Origin: Bacillus sp. FJAT-27445
Lineage (GTDB): Bacteria > Bacillota > Bacilli > Bacillales > Cytobacillaceae
Direction of reading: 5' to 3'
DNA: 64,000 nucleotides
Assembly (NCBI RefSeq): GCF_001510665.1
Contig: NZ_LMTI01000007.1
Location: forward strand, 204,197 to 268,196
Shown one piece after another: positions 1 through 7,399 of the stretch (its first letter is position 1; every line of letters begins with the position of its first letter). The position numbers were made by a program, and so were the translations under genes. The notes under the pieces are model-generated. The model searched no databases and was not told the origin of the DNA. It worked only from the letters and a program-made list of their open reading frames with translations.

Positions 1-381
1 TTTTGAAAACATGATGAATTTAGGAATGATCAGTAATTGGGATGGAATCATGATGACCGCCATGAAGGTCCAAAAAATGAATTCCCGTCCGTAAAACTGT
101 TTTCTCGCAAAAATATAACCAAGCAGCCCCGCGAAAAACATTTGAGAAAATACGGGGATAACCGTAATGACAACAGAGTTAAAAATCCAGCGCAGAAAAT
201 TGTCATTTCTAAACAGATAAATAAAATTATTCAAGGAAGGGTCCGTGGGAAGCCAGAACAAAGGACTCAATGATGCAAAGGTCGTTTCTTTAAGTGACCC
301 AAACACCATGATTAAAAACGGAAGGAGAAAGCAAAAACCCAGGAAGAACATCACAAAATACTTTCCTAATTTTTTCAACAA
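1..381 (-). CDS. Sugar ABC transporter permease (MalG-type), 3' end cut by window
   Basis: This is the second membrane subunit of a carbohydrate ABC importer; only its N-terminal 127 codons lie in the window. The first segment (residues ~5-30) is a hydrophobic helix. An extracytoplasmic loop with W-L-P-T-D-P-S-L-N-N-F follows, as is typical of MalG/CUT1 permeases, and then two more membrane helices. The reading frame is open to the window edge. The chosen start is a TTG (381-379) preceded by GGGAG at good spacing; an ATG ten bases further upstream is in another frame that stops quickly. It lies 35 bp downstream of the partner permease in the same direction, so it is co-transcribed with it. 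The family is firm, the sugar is unknown. Confidence 0.85.
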   Translation of the reverse strand, partial: MLKKLGKYFVMFFLGFCFLLPFLIMVFGSLKETTFASLSPLFWLPTDPSLNNFIYLFRNDNFLRWIFNSVVITVIPVFSQMFFAGLLGYIFARKQFYGREFIFWTFMAVIMIPSQLLIIPKFIMFSK

Positions 382-415
382 GATCGTTCATCTCCCTTAC
401 ACTCACGCTGACTCA

Positions 416-1372
416 TTAATAAATACCTTGATCTTTCCCCACTAATTTTCTCTGTATAAGGGAAATTATTAAGATGATCGCGAATAACACGTAGGAAAGA
501 ACAGCAGCATAGCTAAAGTTCAAATTGGTAAAGCCAATCGAATACAGATAATAAACAATCGTACTGGTTGAGAAGTTCGGTCCTCCGCCAGTCAATAAAA
601 ATGCCGAATCAAAGATCTGGAAAGATCCTATCGTCGTGATGATCAAGACATAGAAATGAATCGGTTTTAATAATGGGAAAGTAATCATCCAAAAGGATTT
701 AATAGGCGATGCGCCATCAATCTTCGCTGCTTCATACATATCCTTTGGAATGGACTGGAGCCCGGCGAAGTAATAAATCATCGTGCTTCCGGAAACTTTG
801 AAAATACTTAAACCCGCCAATACCATTAGCGCTTGTGAAGAGTCAGATAGGAATAATTGAGTTTCAACGCCTAAAAAGCTTAACAAGTAGTTAATAAAAC
901 CAGATTTCGTTCCCGAAAAAAGCCATTCCCAAATGCCGGCAATAACAACAAACGAAGTAACAACAGGAAGGAAAAATACCCCTTTAAAAAACTTCGTCAT
1001 GTGGATGCCTGATTTCAAAATAAGGGCGAGAATCAGTCCGAGCGCCATTGTCGGGATGATGTAGTAAATGGAAAATAAGACGGTGTTCCAGATGGATTTC
1101 CAGGCAATTTTGTCATTTAACAGTTGTTGCCAGTTTCTTAAACCGACGAATTCCGATGTACCGATGACACGGTAATGCATGAATGTCAAAACGAAACTGT
1201 ATACAAAGGGGATAATTTGAAAGATAAGAAAATGGATTAGTATCGGGACAAGGATAATATAGACGAGCGCGTTCTTTTTCCATTCATCCTTTATCCTTTT
1301 CACCAATGGCCGTTTAAGCTGTTTTTTATCCAAAGGCAACTTGTTATCATTTACAGCCATGACCTTTTCCAA
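416..1372 (-). CDS. Sugar ABC transporter permease (MalF/UgpA-type)
   Basis: First transmembrane subunit of a CUT1-family carbohydrate importer, 318 residues. It has about six hydrophobic helices and the EAA-loop signature E-A-A-K-I-D-G-A-S at residues 214-222, which contacts the ATPase. No ATP-binding subunit is encoded nearby, which is usual for CUT1 systems that share a MsmX-type ATPase (family knowledge). The start used is TTG with AAGGTG at 5-nt spacing; an ATG four codons later is possible. It sits between the solute-binding protein and the second permease in one operon that reads leftward. The substrate is probably an oligosaccharide, judged only from neighbours. Confidence 0.9.
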   Translation of the reverse strand: MEKVMAVNDNKLPLDKKQLKRPLVKRIKDEWKKNALVYIILVPILIHFLIFQIIPFVYSFVLTFMHYRVIGTSEFVGLRNWQQLLNDKIAWKSIWNTVLFSIYYIIPTMALGLILALILKSGIHMTKFFKGVFFLPVVTSFVVIAGIWEWLFSGTKSGFINYLLSFLGVETQLFLSDSSQALMVLAGLSIFKVSGSTMIYYFAGLQSIPKDMYEAAKIDGASPIKSFWMITFPLLKPIHFYVLIITTIGSFQIFDSAFLLTGGGPNFSTSTIVYYLYSIGFTNLNFSYAAVLSYVLFAIILIISLIQRKLVGKDQGIY

Positions 1373-1524
1373 GCAATCACCTTATTTCATTTTTTGATCG
1401 GCTTTGAAATGCAAGCCGTATGTATTCCGCTGGCAGCCACTAACAATTTCCATCCGCTATTCTTAAGTAACAGAGAGCTTTATTCACAATGGAATAAAAC
1501 TCTCTCATCAAAAAAGTTATTCGT

Positions 1525-2787
1525 TTACGGCTTTGCAAGCTCCGTTTCAATTGCTTCAGCCGCTGCATCTGCTGCTTCTTGAGGAGTTTTTTCCCCTGCC
1601 ATCATCGATTGTACCTGAGCTTGGATAAATGGCATGATCGCACGGCCTTTTGGATGAATAACTCCAGGCAGGGCGTATTGGGTATATGATGCCAACTGGC
1701 TCAAATATTTATTTGAATCGAAGATATCCTTGGCAGCTTCCTGAGTTGGGATATATTGCGTCACTGTGCTAAAGATACGTTGGTTGTCCGTGTTGGTAAT
1801 CGCTTTTACAAATTCAGCCGCTGCATCCGGGTTATCGCTGTTGGAAGGAACAACAAACATACCAGTCGTACCGTATGTTACTAGTTCTTTATTTTTTAAT
1901 GGCGGTGCAAATGCAAATTCAAATTTCCCTTCTTTTTGCAGCATGGTTACGTCGATTCCAGAGCCAAGAACCGCTAACATTTTTCCGCCCATCCAAAGCT
2001 CATTATGGTTCGTTGCGGTAATGGAGTCTTCCGGAATGTACTTGTTTTGATACATCTTGTTAATCATTTCGAACGCTTTGACACTATCTTCGCTATTGAT
2101 TAATACTTCATTTTCAGCTGTGACAACATCTCCGCCAGCCTGCCAAATCCAAGGGTAAATCGTTCCGTTCATGGAACCTCCGCCCGCATAGGACAAAGCA
2201 TAGAAATCTTTTTCTTTTGCTTTTGCCGCCCAAGCTTCAAATTCTTCCCACGTGGCTGGCAGTTTCGCTGGATCTTCACCAATTGCCTTAACAACATCCA
2301 GATTGTAGAAGAATGTATAAGCTTCCTGTAAAATCGGCAATCCATATTTCTTGCCTTTCCAAGTAGTCGCTACCAATGAACTGTCAACAAATCCTTCCAG
2401 ATCCTTATCATCTAAATAAGGATCCAGCTCAAGCAGCATCCCGACATCGGCATATTGCGGCATTTGGTCAGGAATGGCATAGAATATGTCCGGGCCATTG
2501 TTTGCGGCTAATGCAGTTAGTACTTTCTGGTCGCGGTTAGACCAAGGAATCGTTTCAATATTTACTTTAACGTCAGGAAAATCTTTATTATAATTTGCAA
2601 TAATTTCTTTCCACATTTCTTCTTCCTTTGTAGCATCACCAGTATAAGGATGGACCCATATCGTTATTTCGCCACCAACCTTGCCGTCTTCTTTTGGTTT
2701 CGTTCCAGCCTTCTCTTTGCTGCAAGCAGCGAGCACTAAGCTAAATACAAGCATGAGCACCATGAACCATAAACTTTTCTTTTTCAT
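1525..2787 (-). CDS. Extracellular sugar-binding lipoprotein of ABC transporter
   Basis: Solute-binding component of the importer, 420 residues. It has a lipoprotein signal peptide: lysine-rich start, hydrophobic core and lipobox L-A-A-C with Cys22. The mature part has the layout of family 1 binding proteins (I-T-I-W-V near the N-terminus, Y-A-I-P-D-Q-M-P in the middle). It captures sugar outside the membrane and delivers it to the two permeases. The frame is open further upstream, but the ATG at 2787 has GGGGG at correct spacing and begins a proper signal peptide. It is the first gene of the operon, behind a promoter with a direct-repeat operator and a cre site. Confidence 0.92.
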   Translation of the reverse strand: MKKKSLWFMVLMLVFSLVLAACSKEKAGTKPKEDGKVGGEITIWVHPYTGDATKEEEMWKEIIANYNKDFPDVKVNIETIPWSNRDQKVLTALAANNGPDIFYAIPDQMPQYADVGMLLELDPYLDDKDLEGFVDSSLVATTWKGKKYGLPILQEAYTFFYNLDVVKAIGEDPAKLPATWEEFEAWAAKAKEKDFYALSYAGGGSMNGTIYPWIWQAGGDVVTAENEVLINSEDSVKAFEMINKMYQNKYIPEDSITATNHNELWMGGKMLAVLGSGIDVTMLQKEGKFEFAFAPPLKNKELVTYGTTGMFVVPSNSDNPDAAAEFVKAITNTDNQRIFSTVTQYIPTQEAAKDIFDSNKYLSQLASYTQYALPGVIHPKGRAIMPFIQAQVQSMMAGEKTPQEAADAAAEAIETELAKP

Positions 2788-2899
2788 GTAATTTTTCCCC
2801 CAGTTAAAATTAATAATAAAATCCAAGATTTCCTTATTTAAAAATTTTTAATATCCCCTCCTTAAAACCACTAAACTAGTTAACTGAAAAAACCGTAAA

Positions 2900-2914
2900 T
2901 TGAAAGCGTTAACA
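2900..2914 (+). promoter_or_regulatory. cre site (CcpA catabolite repression)
   Basis: TTGAAAGCGTTAACA matches the Bacillus cre consensus WTGNAANCGNWNNCW at every fixed position. It lies between the predicted promoter (-10 at 2948-2953) and the binding-protein start at 2787. There CcpA would act as a roadblock and shut the sugar importer off when a preferred carbon source is present. Binding is inferred. Confidence 0.75.
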
Positions 2915-2947
2915 AAAAGGATTAAAAAAAATTCAACAACTACCCTT

Positions 2948-3000
2948 ATTTTAGTTTTTTTGAAATATTGTGACAAGTCTATAAAGTGTCTTTAAATAGA
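2948..3000 (-). promoter_or_regulatory. Promoter of sugar ABC operon with direct-repeat operator (copy A)
   Basis: Read on the minus strand, TTGTCA (2976-2971) and TAAAAT (2953-2948) are separated by 17 bp. Directly upstream and touching the -35 box is CTATTTAAAGAC-AC-TTTATAGAC (up to 2999). This is two 9-bp units, TTTAAAGAC and TTTATAGAC, repeated with an 11-bp period. The same arrangement occurs at 4714-4766 and 5587-5637, which suggests one shared activator. Confidence 0.6.
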
Positions 3001-3071
3001 TTATGGAAATTATTTAGTAAGAGCTAAAGAAAATTTCTTCACCCTAAAAAAGTGGTTTTAACGAATGTGTT

Positions 3072-3497
3072 GATTTATGCTACGGGCACACGCTTTCCGC
3101 GGGGCGTCAAAGCAACTTCCTGGAATTCACTCCATGAATAAGCTTCTCGAAAAACATCAAGGGCTTTGCGACGAGCTGAAGAGAGCTTCCTCGAATATTC
3201 TTTGGCGCAGGAGCAGTAAGGAGCCTCCTCGGCGCTAGCGCCTGTTTGTCCAGCTACAGCGCCTAGCCCCTCGAGGTCGCTTCGATCCTTCAGGTAAAGT
3301 CAAAGAGCGACTTTTCCTTCAGGCCCTCCAGCGCTTGTCAGGGCTGACCAAGGCACTTTCGCTTTTCGTGGGTCTCCACCTTGCCGCTGCATCCCGCAGG
3401 ACTCTGAATGGCTTCCCCGAATTCACCCACGCACGAAGAAAATGCGTAGCATTTTCGAGGAGTCGGTGCCCTCCGCTCCAATCAACATAAAAGTTAG
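3072..3497 (-). repeat. Dispersed intergenic repeat, copy A (inverted)
   Basis: This gene-free stretch is GC-richer than its surroundings. On the minus strand it shares long blocks with 17765-18288: GGATGCAGCGGCAAGGTGGA, GCTGGAGGGCCTGAAGGA, GTCGCTCTTTGACTT, GAAGCGACCTCGAGGGG and GTAGCTGGACAAACAGGCGC. Both copies end in GTAGC(A/G)TAAATC. It contains short accidental reading frames but no gene with a plausible start. Its function is unknown; it resembles repetitive intergenic elements rather than an IS. Confidence 0.75.
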
Positions 3498-3546
3498 GCA
3501 TTTTTATCATTAACCAGCACTTATGGTGAAGAACCTAGAAAAATAA

Positions 3547-4629
3547 TTAAACATAATTCAATCCTTGCGGGAACGGAAAAGGAATCGGAAAAACATCCTT
3601 TAAGGACAGATCGCTGTCTTCATTTCCTTTTAAGATCACCTCTCCTAATTCTTGACAGCCCATTATTACAGAACTCTGGTTAAACTGAAGTTCTTTATGA
3701 TTTTCATCAACATTTGAGATGGTCAGCTTGTTTTCAAAATACGGACCAAGCTGAGCCAGCAGTAAATCAAGATTCATAATTTTAATGGTTCCTGGAAACG
3801 GCAGTTCTTCTTTTGGCAGGGTTTCGAGGTGCTGGTTAAGGCCTAAATCAAAGGTTGGAACATTGGCCAACAAGGAATTTAAATTGTATGTAAATGCTGC
3901 TGAGAGCAGGCTTCGGACGGCCCGAGGGTCTCCTCCCCATTCTATTACTCTAGAATCTACCTTTTCCTGGTGGCCATGGTAAGGCATCCCGAATACTAAA
4001 AATGCTTTTACCTCTTGATTCACTTCAGCCACCAAGACTTTATGGTTCATCTTAAAAATGCTGGCAAAACCAGCCGCTTCATTGAGCAGAGCTAGATCAT
4101 AAATACTTTGTTCATACCTAACCGGACGGTTCTGGCTTAGTTTCCTTAGTTGAAACCAATCGTAAGGCCCAAGCTCTCGAATGGTAAAGTCCTCTTCCGC
4201 TGGCAGGTCACCTTGGTGCATTTTATATTGATTCATCTTTCCGTAATAAGTACATCCCTGTTTAAGGTAGATTGGTAAATCACCGGAAATAAATAAAACT
4301 GACGCACTAGATTTATTGATGTGTTCAAAAACCATTTGTAATAGGGTATTGGCCAGTCCTTTTTTTCGATAATCAGGATCCGTACAGACGGCACCAATTG
4401 AATACGCCTGGACTTCAGCTCCTTCGATATGAAGTACGGATGGAACTAATCCGATAAAACTAACTAGCTGTCCATCCATAAATGCCCCATATGATTGATT
4501 TAATGCGGGTGAGAATACTTGCGGAAACGCTATTCCCATAGACACATGGCCTTCTTTGCGAAAAACTTTGTCTGCCAAATCACTTGCTTGTTTAAAATCT
4601 CCCTCATGTAATAATCGAAATTCTGTCAT
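3547..4629 (-). CDS. GNAT-family N-acetyltransferase
   Basis: A 360-residue protein with an N-terminal GNAT fold. The acetyl-CoA-binding motif A is visible as S-I-G-A-V-C-T-D-P-D-Y-R-K-K-G-L-A around residues 77-93. A second, less conserved half of about 180 residues follows, so this is the long (Eis-like or two-domain) type rather than the usual 150-residue acetyltransferase. The acceptor substrate cannot be read from sequence. The ATG at 4629 has a weak GGAGG-like site upstream. Its promoter carries the same direct-repeat operator as the sugar transporter and the FAD enzyme, so it probably belongs to that regulon. Confidence 0.8.
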   Translation of the reverse strand: MTEFRLLHEGDFKQASDLADKVFRKEGHVSMGIAFPQVFSPALNQSYGAFMDGQLVSFIGLVPSVLHIEGAEVQAYSIGAVCTDPDYRKKGLANTLLQMVFEHINKSSASVLFISGDLPIYLKQGCTYYGKMNQYKMHQGDLPAEEDFTIRELGPYDWFQLRKLSQNRPVRYEQSIYDLALLNEAAGFASIFKMNHKVLVAEVNQEVKAFLVFGMPYHGHQEKVDSRVIEWGGDPRAVRSLLSAAFTYNLNSLLANVPTFDLGLNQHLETLPKEELPFPGTIKIMNLDLLLAQLGPYFENKLTISNVDENHKELQFNQSSVIMGCQELGEVILKGNEDSDLSLKDVFPIPFPFPQGLNYV

Positions 4630-4713
4630 TCCCCTACATCCCTCCTTAATTTCCCAAAAATGGTATAGCCACTATTTTGAATTATGTTATAATACAATCA
4701 ATTTATTATCTCT

Positions 4714-4766
4714 ATTCTATTTTTAATTAAATTAAGTGACAAGTCTATTAAATGTCTTTAAATAGG
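4714..4766 (-). promoter_or_regulatory. Promoter of GNAT gene with direct-repeat operator (copy B)
   Basis: On the minus strand the site has TTGTCA (4742-4737), a 17-bp spacer and TAGAAT (4719-4714). CTATTTAAAGAC-AT-TTTAATAGAC lies immediately upstream. It is nearly identical to copy A and has the same spacing to -35. The orientation points at the GNAT gene (start 4629), although the divergent DUF624 gene could also be affected. Confidence 0.55.
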
Positions 4767-4825
4767 TTCTTTCCATTATTACGCAGCTTTTGAAGGGACA
4801 TTATTTCTGATAATGGGGTGTTGAA

Positions 4826-5452
4826 TTGGGTGGTTGGGAGAAGTTTAATAGCTTAGCAACTTGGATGGTAAAGATAGCTTATTTAAATATACTTTGGATT
4901 TTTTTCACATTTGCAGGACTGGGGCTATTTGGCCTCTTCCCTTCTACGGGCGCTATGTTTACAATCGTTCAAAAGTGGCTCCGAAAAGAACCAGTTGAAA
5001 AAATCTTTCAGTCCTTTTGGAAAACCTATAGAAAAGACTTCGTTTCCCTAAATCTATTCGGCTTATTCTTCATCGTAATTGGTTACATTATCGTTTACGA
5101 CTTCATGTTTTTACAAATGAACGGCGAGAAACTTCAATTATTGTACCCTGTAATTGGATTTATAGCGATTTCGTATATCCTAACTTTATTGTACTTCTTC
5201 CCTGTATACACACAATTTGAAATGAAATTCTTTCAATATATCAAACAATCATTCTTATTAGGTGCATCTTCGATTTTAGAAACAATGCTCATTCTTACTT
5301 CATGCATGCTTCTATCAATCATTATAAGATTCCTCCCTGGGATCATCCCTTTATTCACTGGAAGTGTCTTAGCTATCGTAATAACATATTGCAGCAACCG
5401 AGCCTTGCATAGAATCAACAGCCGAAGAAAAGTGATAGATATAAACCTTTAA
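4826..5452 (+). CDS. DUF624 (YesL-like) membrane protein
   Basis: A 208-residue integral membrane protein of the DUF624 family. These proteins habitually sit beside CUT1 sugar transporters and YesMN two-component systems in Bacillales (family knowledge; biochemical role unsettled). About five hydrophobic segments are visible. The conserved N-terminal stretch includes L-G-L-F-G-L-F-P-S-T-G-A-M-F near residues 30-45, typical of the family. The start is TTG at 4826, with GGGGTG a few bases upstream. A terminator follows directly. It supports reading this corner of the window as a sugar-utilisation locus. Confidence 0.85.
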   Translation: MGGWEKFNSLATWMVKIAYLNILWIFFTFAGLGLFGLFPSTGAMFTIVQKWLRKEPVEKIFQSFWKTYRKDFVSLNLFGLFFIVIGYIIVYDFMFLQMNGEKLQLLYPVIGFIAISYILTLLYFFPVYTQFEMKFFQYIKQSFLLGASSILETMLILTSCMLLSIIIRFLPGIIPLFTGSVLAIVITYCSNRALHRINSRRKVIDINL

Positions 5453-5459
5453 TCAAGTT

Positions 5460-5493
5460 GGAGGGTGTCCCATCGTTGGACCCCCTCTTTATA
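5460..5493 (+). terminator. Intrinsic terminator after DUF624 gene
   Basis: GAGGGTGTCC (5461-5470) pairs with GGACCCCCTC (5478-5487) with one mismatch, followed by TTTATATT. It lies nine bases after the stop codon. Confidence 0.8.
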
Positions 5494-5586
5494 TTATGCC
5501 AGCCGATTTCTACTCCAGCGAATTCAATTAATGTTAATTTAATTTATTTCAGATAATGCTGAAACTTTCCGCCCATTCTTTGTTAG

Positions 5587-5637
5587 CTATTTAAAGACCG
5601 TTTAAAGTCTTGATTAATAACATCATTGCCATAAACT
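5587..5637 (+). promoter_or_regulatory. Promoter of FAD oxidoreductase gene with direct-repeat operator (copy C)
   Basis: CTATTTAAAGAC-CG-TTTAAAGTC (from 5587) is followed at once by TTGATT (5610-5615), a 16-bp spacer and TAAACT (5632-5637). The operator and -35 are arranged exactly as in copies A and B. This places the oxidoreductase in the same regulon as the sugar transporter. Confidence 0.55.
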
Positions 5638-5686
5638 TTAAGATAAGTTCGAAATGCCGTTTTGATCCCATCTAGGAGGTATTTAT

Positions 5687-7282
5687 ATGGATTTCAGTCA
5701 GTTGCATTATTATGTAACTACCCCGAAAGCTAGTGACCCAAAGATAATTGAAAGAGATTTAATTGTATATGGTGCCACTCCAGCCGGTATTACAGCGGCA
5801 ATTCAAGCAAAACAAATGGGATTAACTGTAGCCATTGCGGAGTTTGGCAAACATATTGGCGGGATTTCAGCAAGTGGTTTAGGTGCCTCAGATAGTGGTG
5901 CCAAAGAAGCTATCGGAGGCTTATCGCGAGAGTTTTTCCTGGCATTAGGAACGTATTACGGTACAGAAGAACAATGGACCTTTGAACCGAAGGCAGCCAG
6001 GCAGGTTTTCGAAAAATGGCTAAAAGAATATGGCATTGAGGTGTTTTTCAACCAACATTTAGAAGAAGCAAAAACAGAGAATCGAAAAATTAAAGAAATA
6101 ATAATGGAAAATGGAACTGTATATAAAGGAGACATTTTCATTGATACAAGCTATGAAGGGGACCTAATGGCTAAAGCTGGTGTTTCTTACTTTGTAGGCA
6201 GGGAATCGAATGCCACCTACAAAGAGACTTATAATGGGATTCAGTTCGGGCATCCCCACCATCAATTTGAAAAATGGATCTCCCCTTTTTATCACGAAGA
6301 TGACCCTGCAAGCGGTGTTTTGCCTGGAATTACAGAAACCAGCCATGACACGCTTGGATACCAGGGACAAGGAGATCATCGGATTCAAGCTTATAATTTC
6401 CGGATTTGCTTAACAAAGAACCCTGTCAATCGAGTCCCTTTTCCTAAACCTCCTTCATATGATCCGGAACGGTATGCATTACTATTGCGTAATATCAATG
6501 CCGGTGTTTGGGATGCAATGAACCTTCATACCATGTTGCCTAACGGAAAGACGGACTTAAATAATTATGGAGGATTTTCGACTGACTATATCGGGATGAA
6601 TTATGAATGGCCGGAAGGGAATTATGAAACCCGTGAAAGGATTTTCCGAGACCATTTTACATATAATCTCGGCATGCTCTACTTTTTAGCCTATGACGAG
6701 CAAGTACCTCAAGCAATTCGAGACGAAGTATCCGCGTGGGGATTGGCTCGTGATGAATTCGAAGAAACTGGCCATTGGCCGCATCAGCTCTATATTCGGG
6801 AAGCAAGGAGAATGATATCTGACTACGTAATGACAGATCGAAATTGTTTAGGTGACGTTTCAGTTGAAGATTCAATCGGGCTGGCTTCCTATCAAATGGA
6901 TTCCCACCATTGTAGAAGATTAATTATAGACGGAAGGGTTTATAATGAAGGCGATGTTGAAATACCCATCTCACCATACCCAATTTCTTATCGTTCAATT
7001 CGCCCCAAATCTGCGGAATGTACGAATTTACTCGTTCCAATATGTTTATCCAGTTCACATATAGCCTATGGTTCGATTCGAATGGAGCCGGTATTTATGA
7101 TTTTGGGCCAATCTGCAGGAGCTGCTGCCGCGTTGGCCCATCAAGATAACACGACAGTTCAAGCGGTTGATTACGAACAATTGAAAAGAGTGTTACTCGA
7201 TTACGGTCAGGTACTGGCATGGGATCCTTCCATTGAAGATAATCCCGTCTTAAGGATGAAATCGACATTTGGGAAAAAATAA
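5687..7282 (+). CDS. FAD-dependent oxidoreductase (FAD_oxidored family)
   Basis: A 531-residue flavoprotein. An N-terminal Rossmann dinucleotide-binding motif runs V-Y-G-A-T-P-A-G-I-T-A-A-I-Q-A (residues ~28-42), followed by G-G-I-S-A-S-G-L-G. This pattern is typical of the FAD-dependent oxidoreductases found beside polysaccharide-degradation genes. The C-terminal flavin-contact region is visible as Q-S-A-G-A-A-A-A-L-A near residue 478. No signal peptide is present, so it is cytoplasmic. The substrate is unknown; a sugar or uronic-acid derivative brought in by the adjacent importer is plausible. The start has TAGGAGG at ideal spacing. Its promoter shares the regulon operator. Confidence 0.85.
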   Translation: MDFSQLHYYVTTPKASDPKIIERDLIVYGATPAGITAAIQAKQMGLTVAIAEFGKHIGGISASGLGASDSGAKEAIGGLSREFFLALGTYYGTEEQWTFEPKAARQVFEKWLKEYGIEVFFNQHLEEAKTENRKIKEIIMENGTVYKGDIFIDTSYEGDLMAKAGVSYFVGRESNATYKETYNGIQFGHPHHQFEKWISPFYHEDDPASGVLPGITETSHDTLGYQGQGDHRIQAYNFRICLTKNPVNRVPFPKPPSYDPERYALLLRNINAGVWDAMNLHTMLPNGKTDLNNYGGFSTDYIGMNYEWPEGNYETRERIFRDHFTYNLGMLYFLAYDEQVPQAIRDEVSAWGLARDEFEETGHWPHQLYIREARRMISDYVMTDRNCLGDVSVEDSIGLASYQMDSHHCRRLIIDGRVYNEGDVEIPISPYPISYRSIRPKSAECTNLLVPICLSSSHIAYGSIRMEPVFMILGQSAGAAAALAHQDNTTVQAVDYEQLKRVLLDYGQVLAWDPSIEDNPVLRMKSTFGKK

Positions 7283-7293
7283 ACGAACAGCTT

Positions 7294-7341
7294 AAAGGAC
7301 TGCATTTCTTTCCCTAATAGGGAGATGCAGTCCTTTTTCTT
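7294..7341 (+). terminator. Intrinsic terminator after FAD oxidoreductase gene
   Basis: AAAGGACTGCAT (7294-7305) pairs perfectly with ATGCAGTCCTTT (7325-7336). A small inner CCCT/AGGG stem and a TTTTTCTTTT tail complete the structure. Confidence 0.9.
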
Positions 7342-7399
7342 TTCAAACAATATCGTTTGTTGTAAAAAGCTTTATTTTCAAATTGTTGAGGTCTACCTG

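Noticed and set aside
37-445. Plus-strand frames at the left edge
   Set aside because: They are shadows of the MalG-type permease, whose minus-strand frame runs uninterrupted off the window with a ribosome site and membrane helices.
3319-3510. Open frames inside the dispersed repeats (also 17721-18425)
   Set aside because: They have no ribosome site or recognisable domain, run on several frames at once, and are explained by the GC-rich composition of the repeat.
4739-4825. Direct-repeat operator B as the promoter of the DUF624 gene
   Set aside because: Its orientation and the -35/-10 match (TTGTCA-17-TAGAAT) point leftward to the GNAT gene. An effect on DUF624 is possible but not supported by a promoter in that direction.
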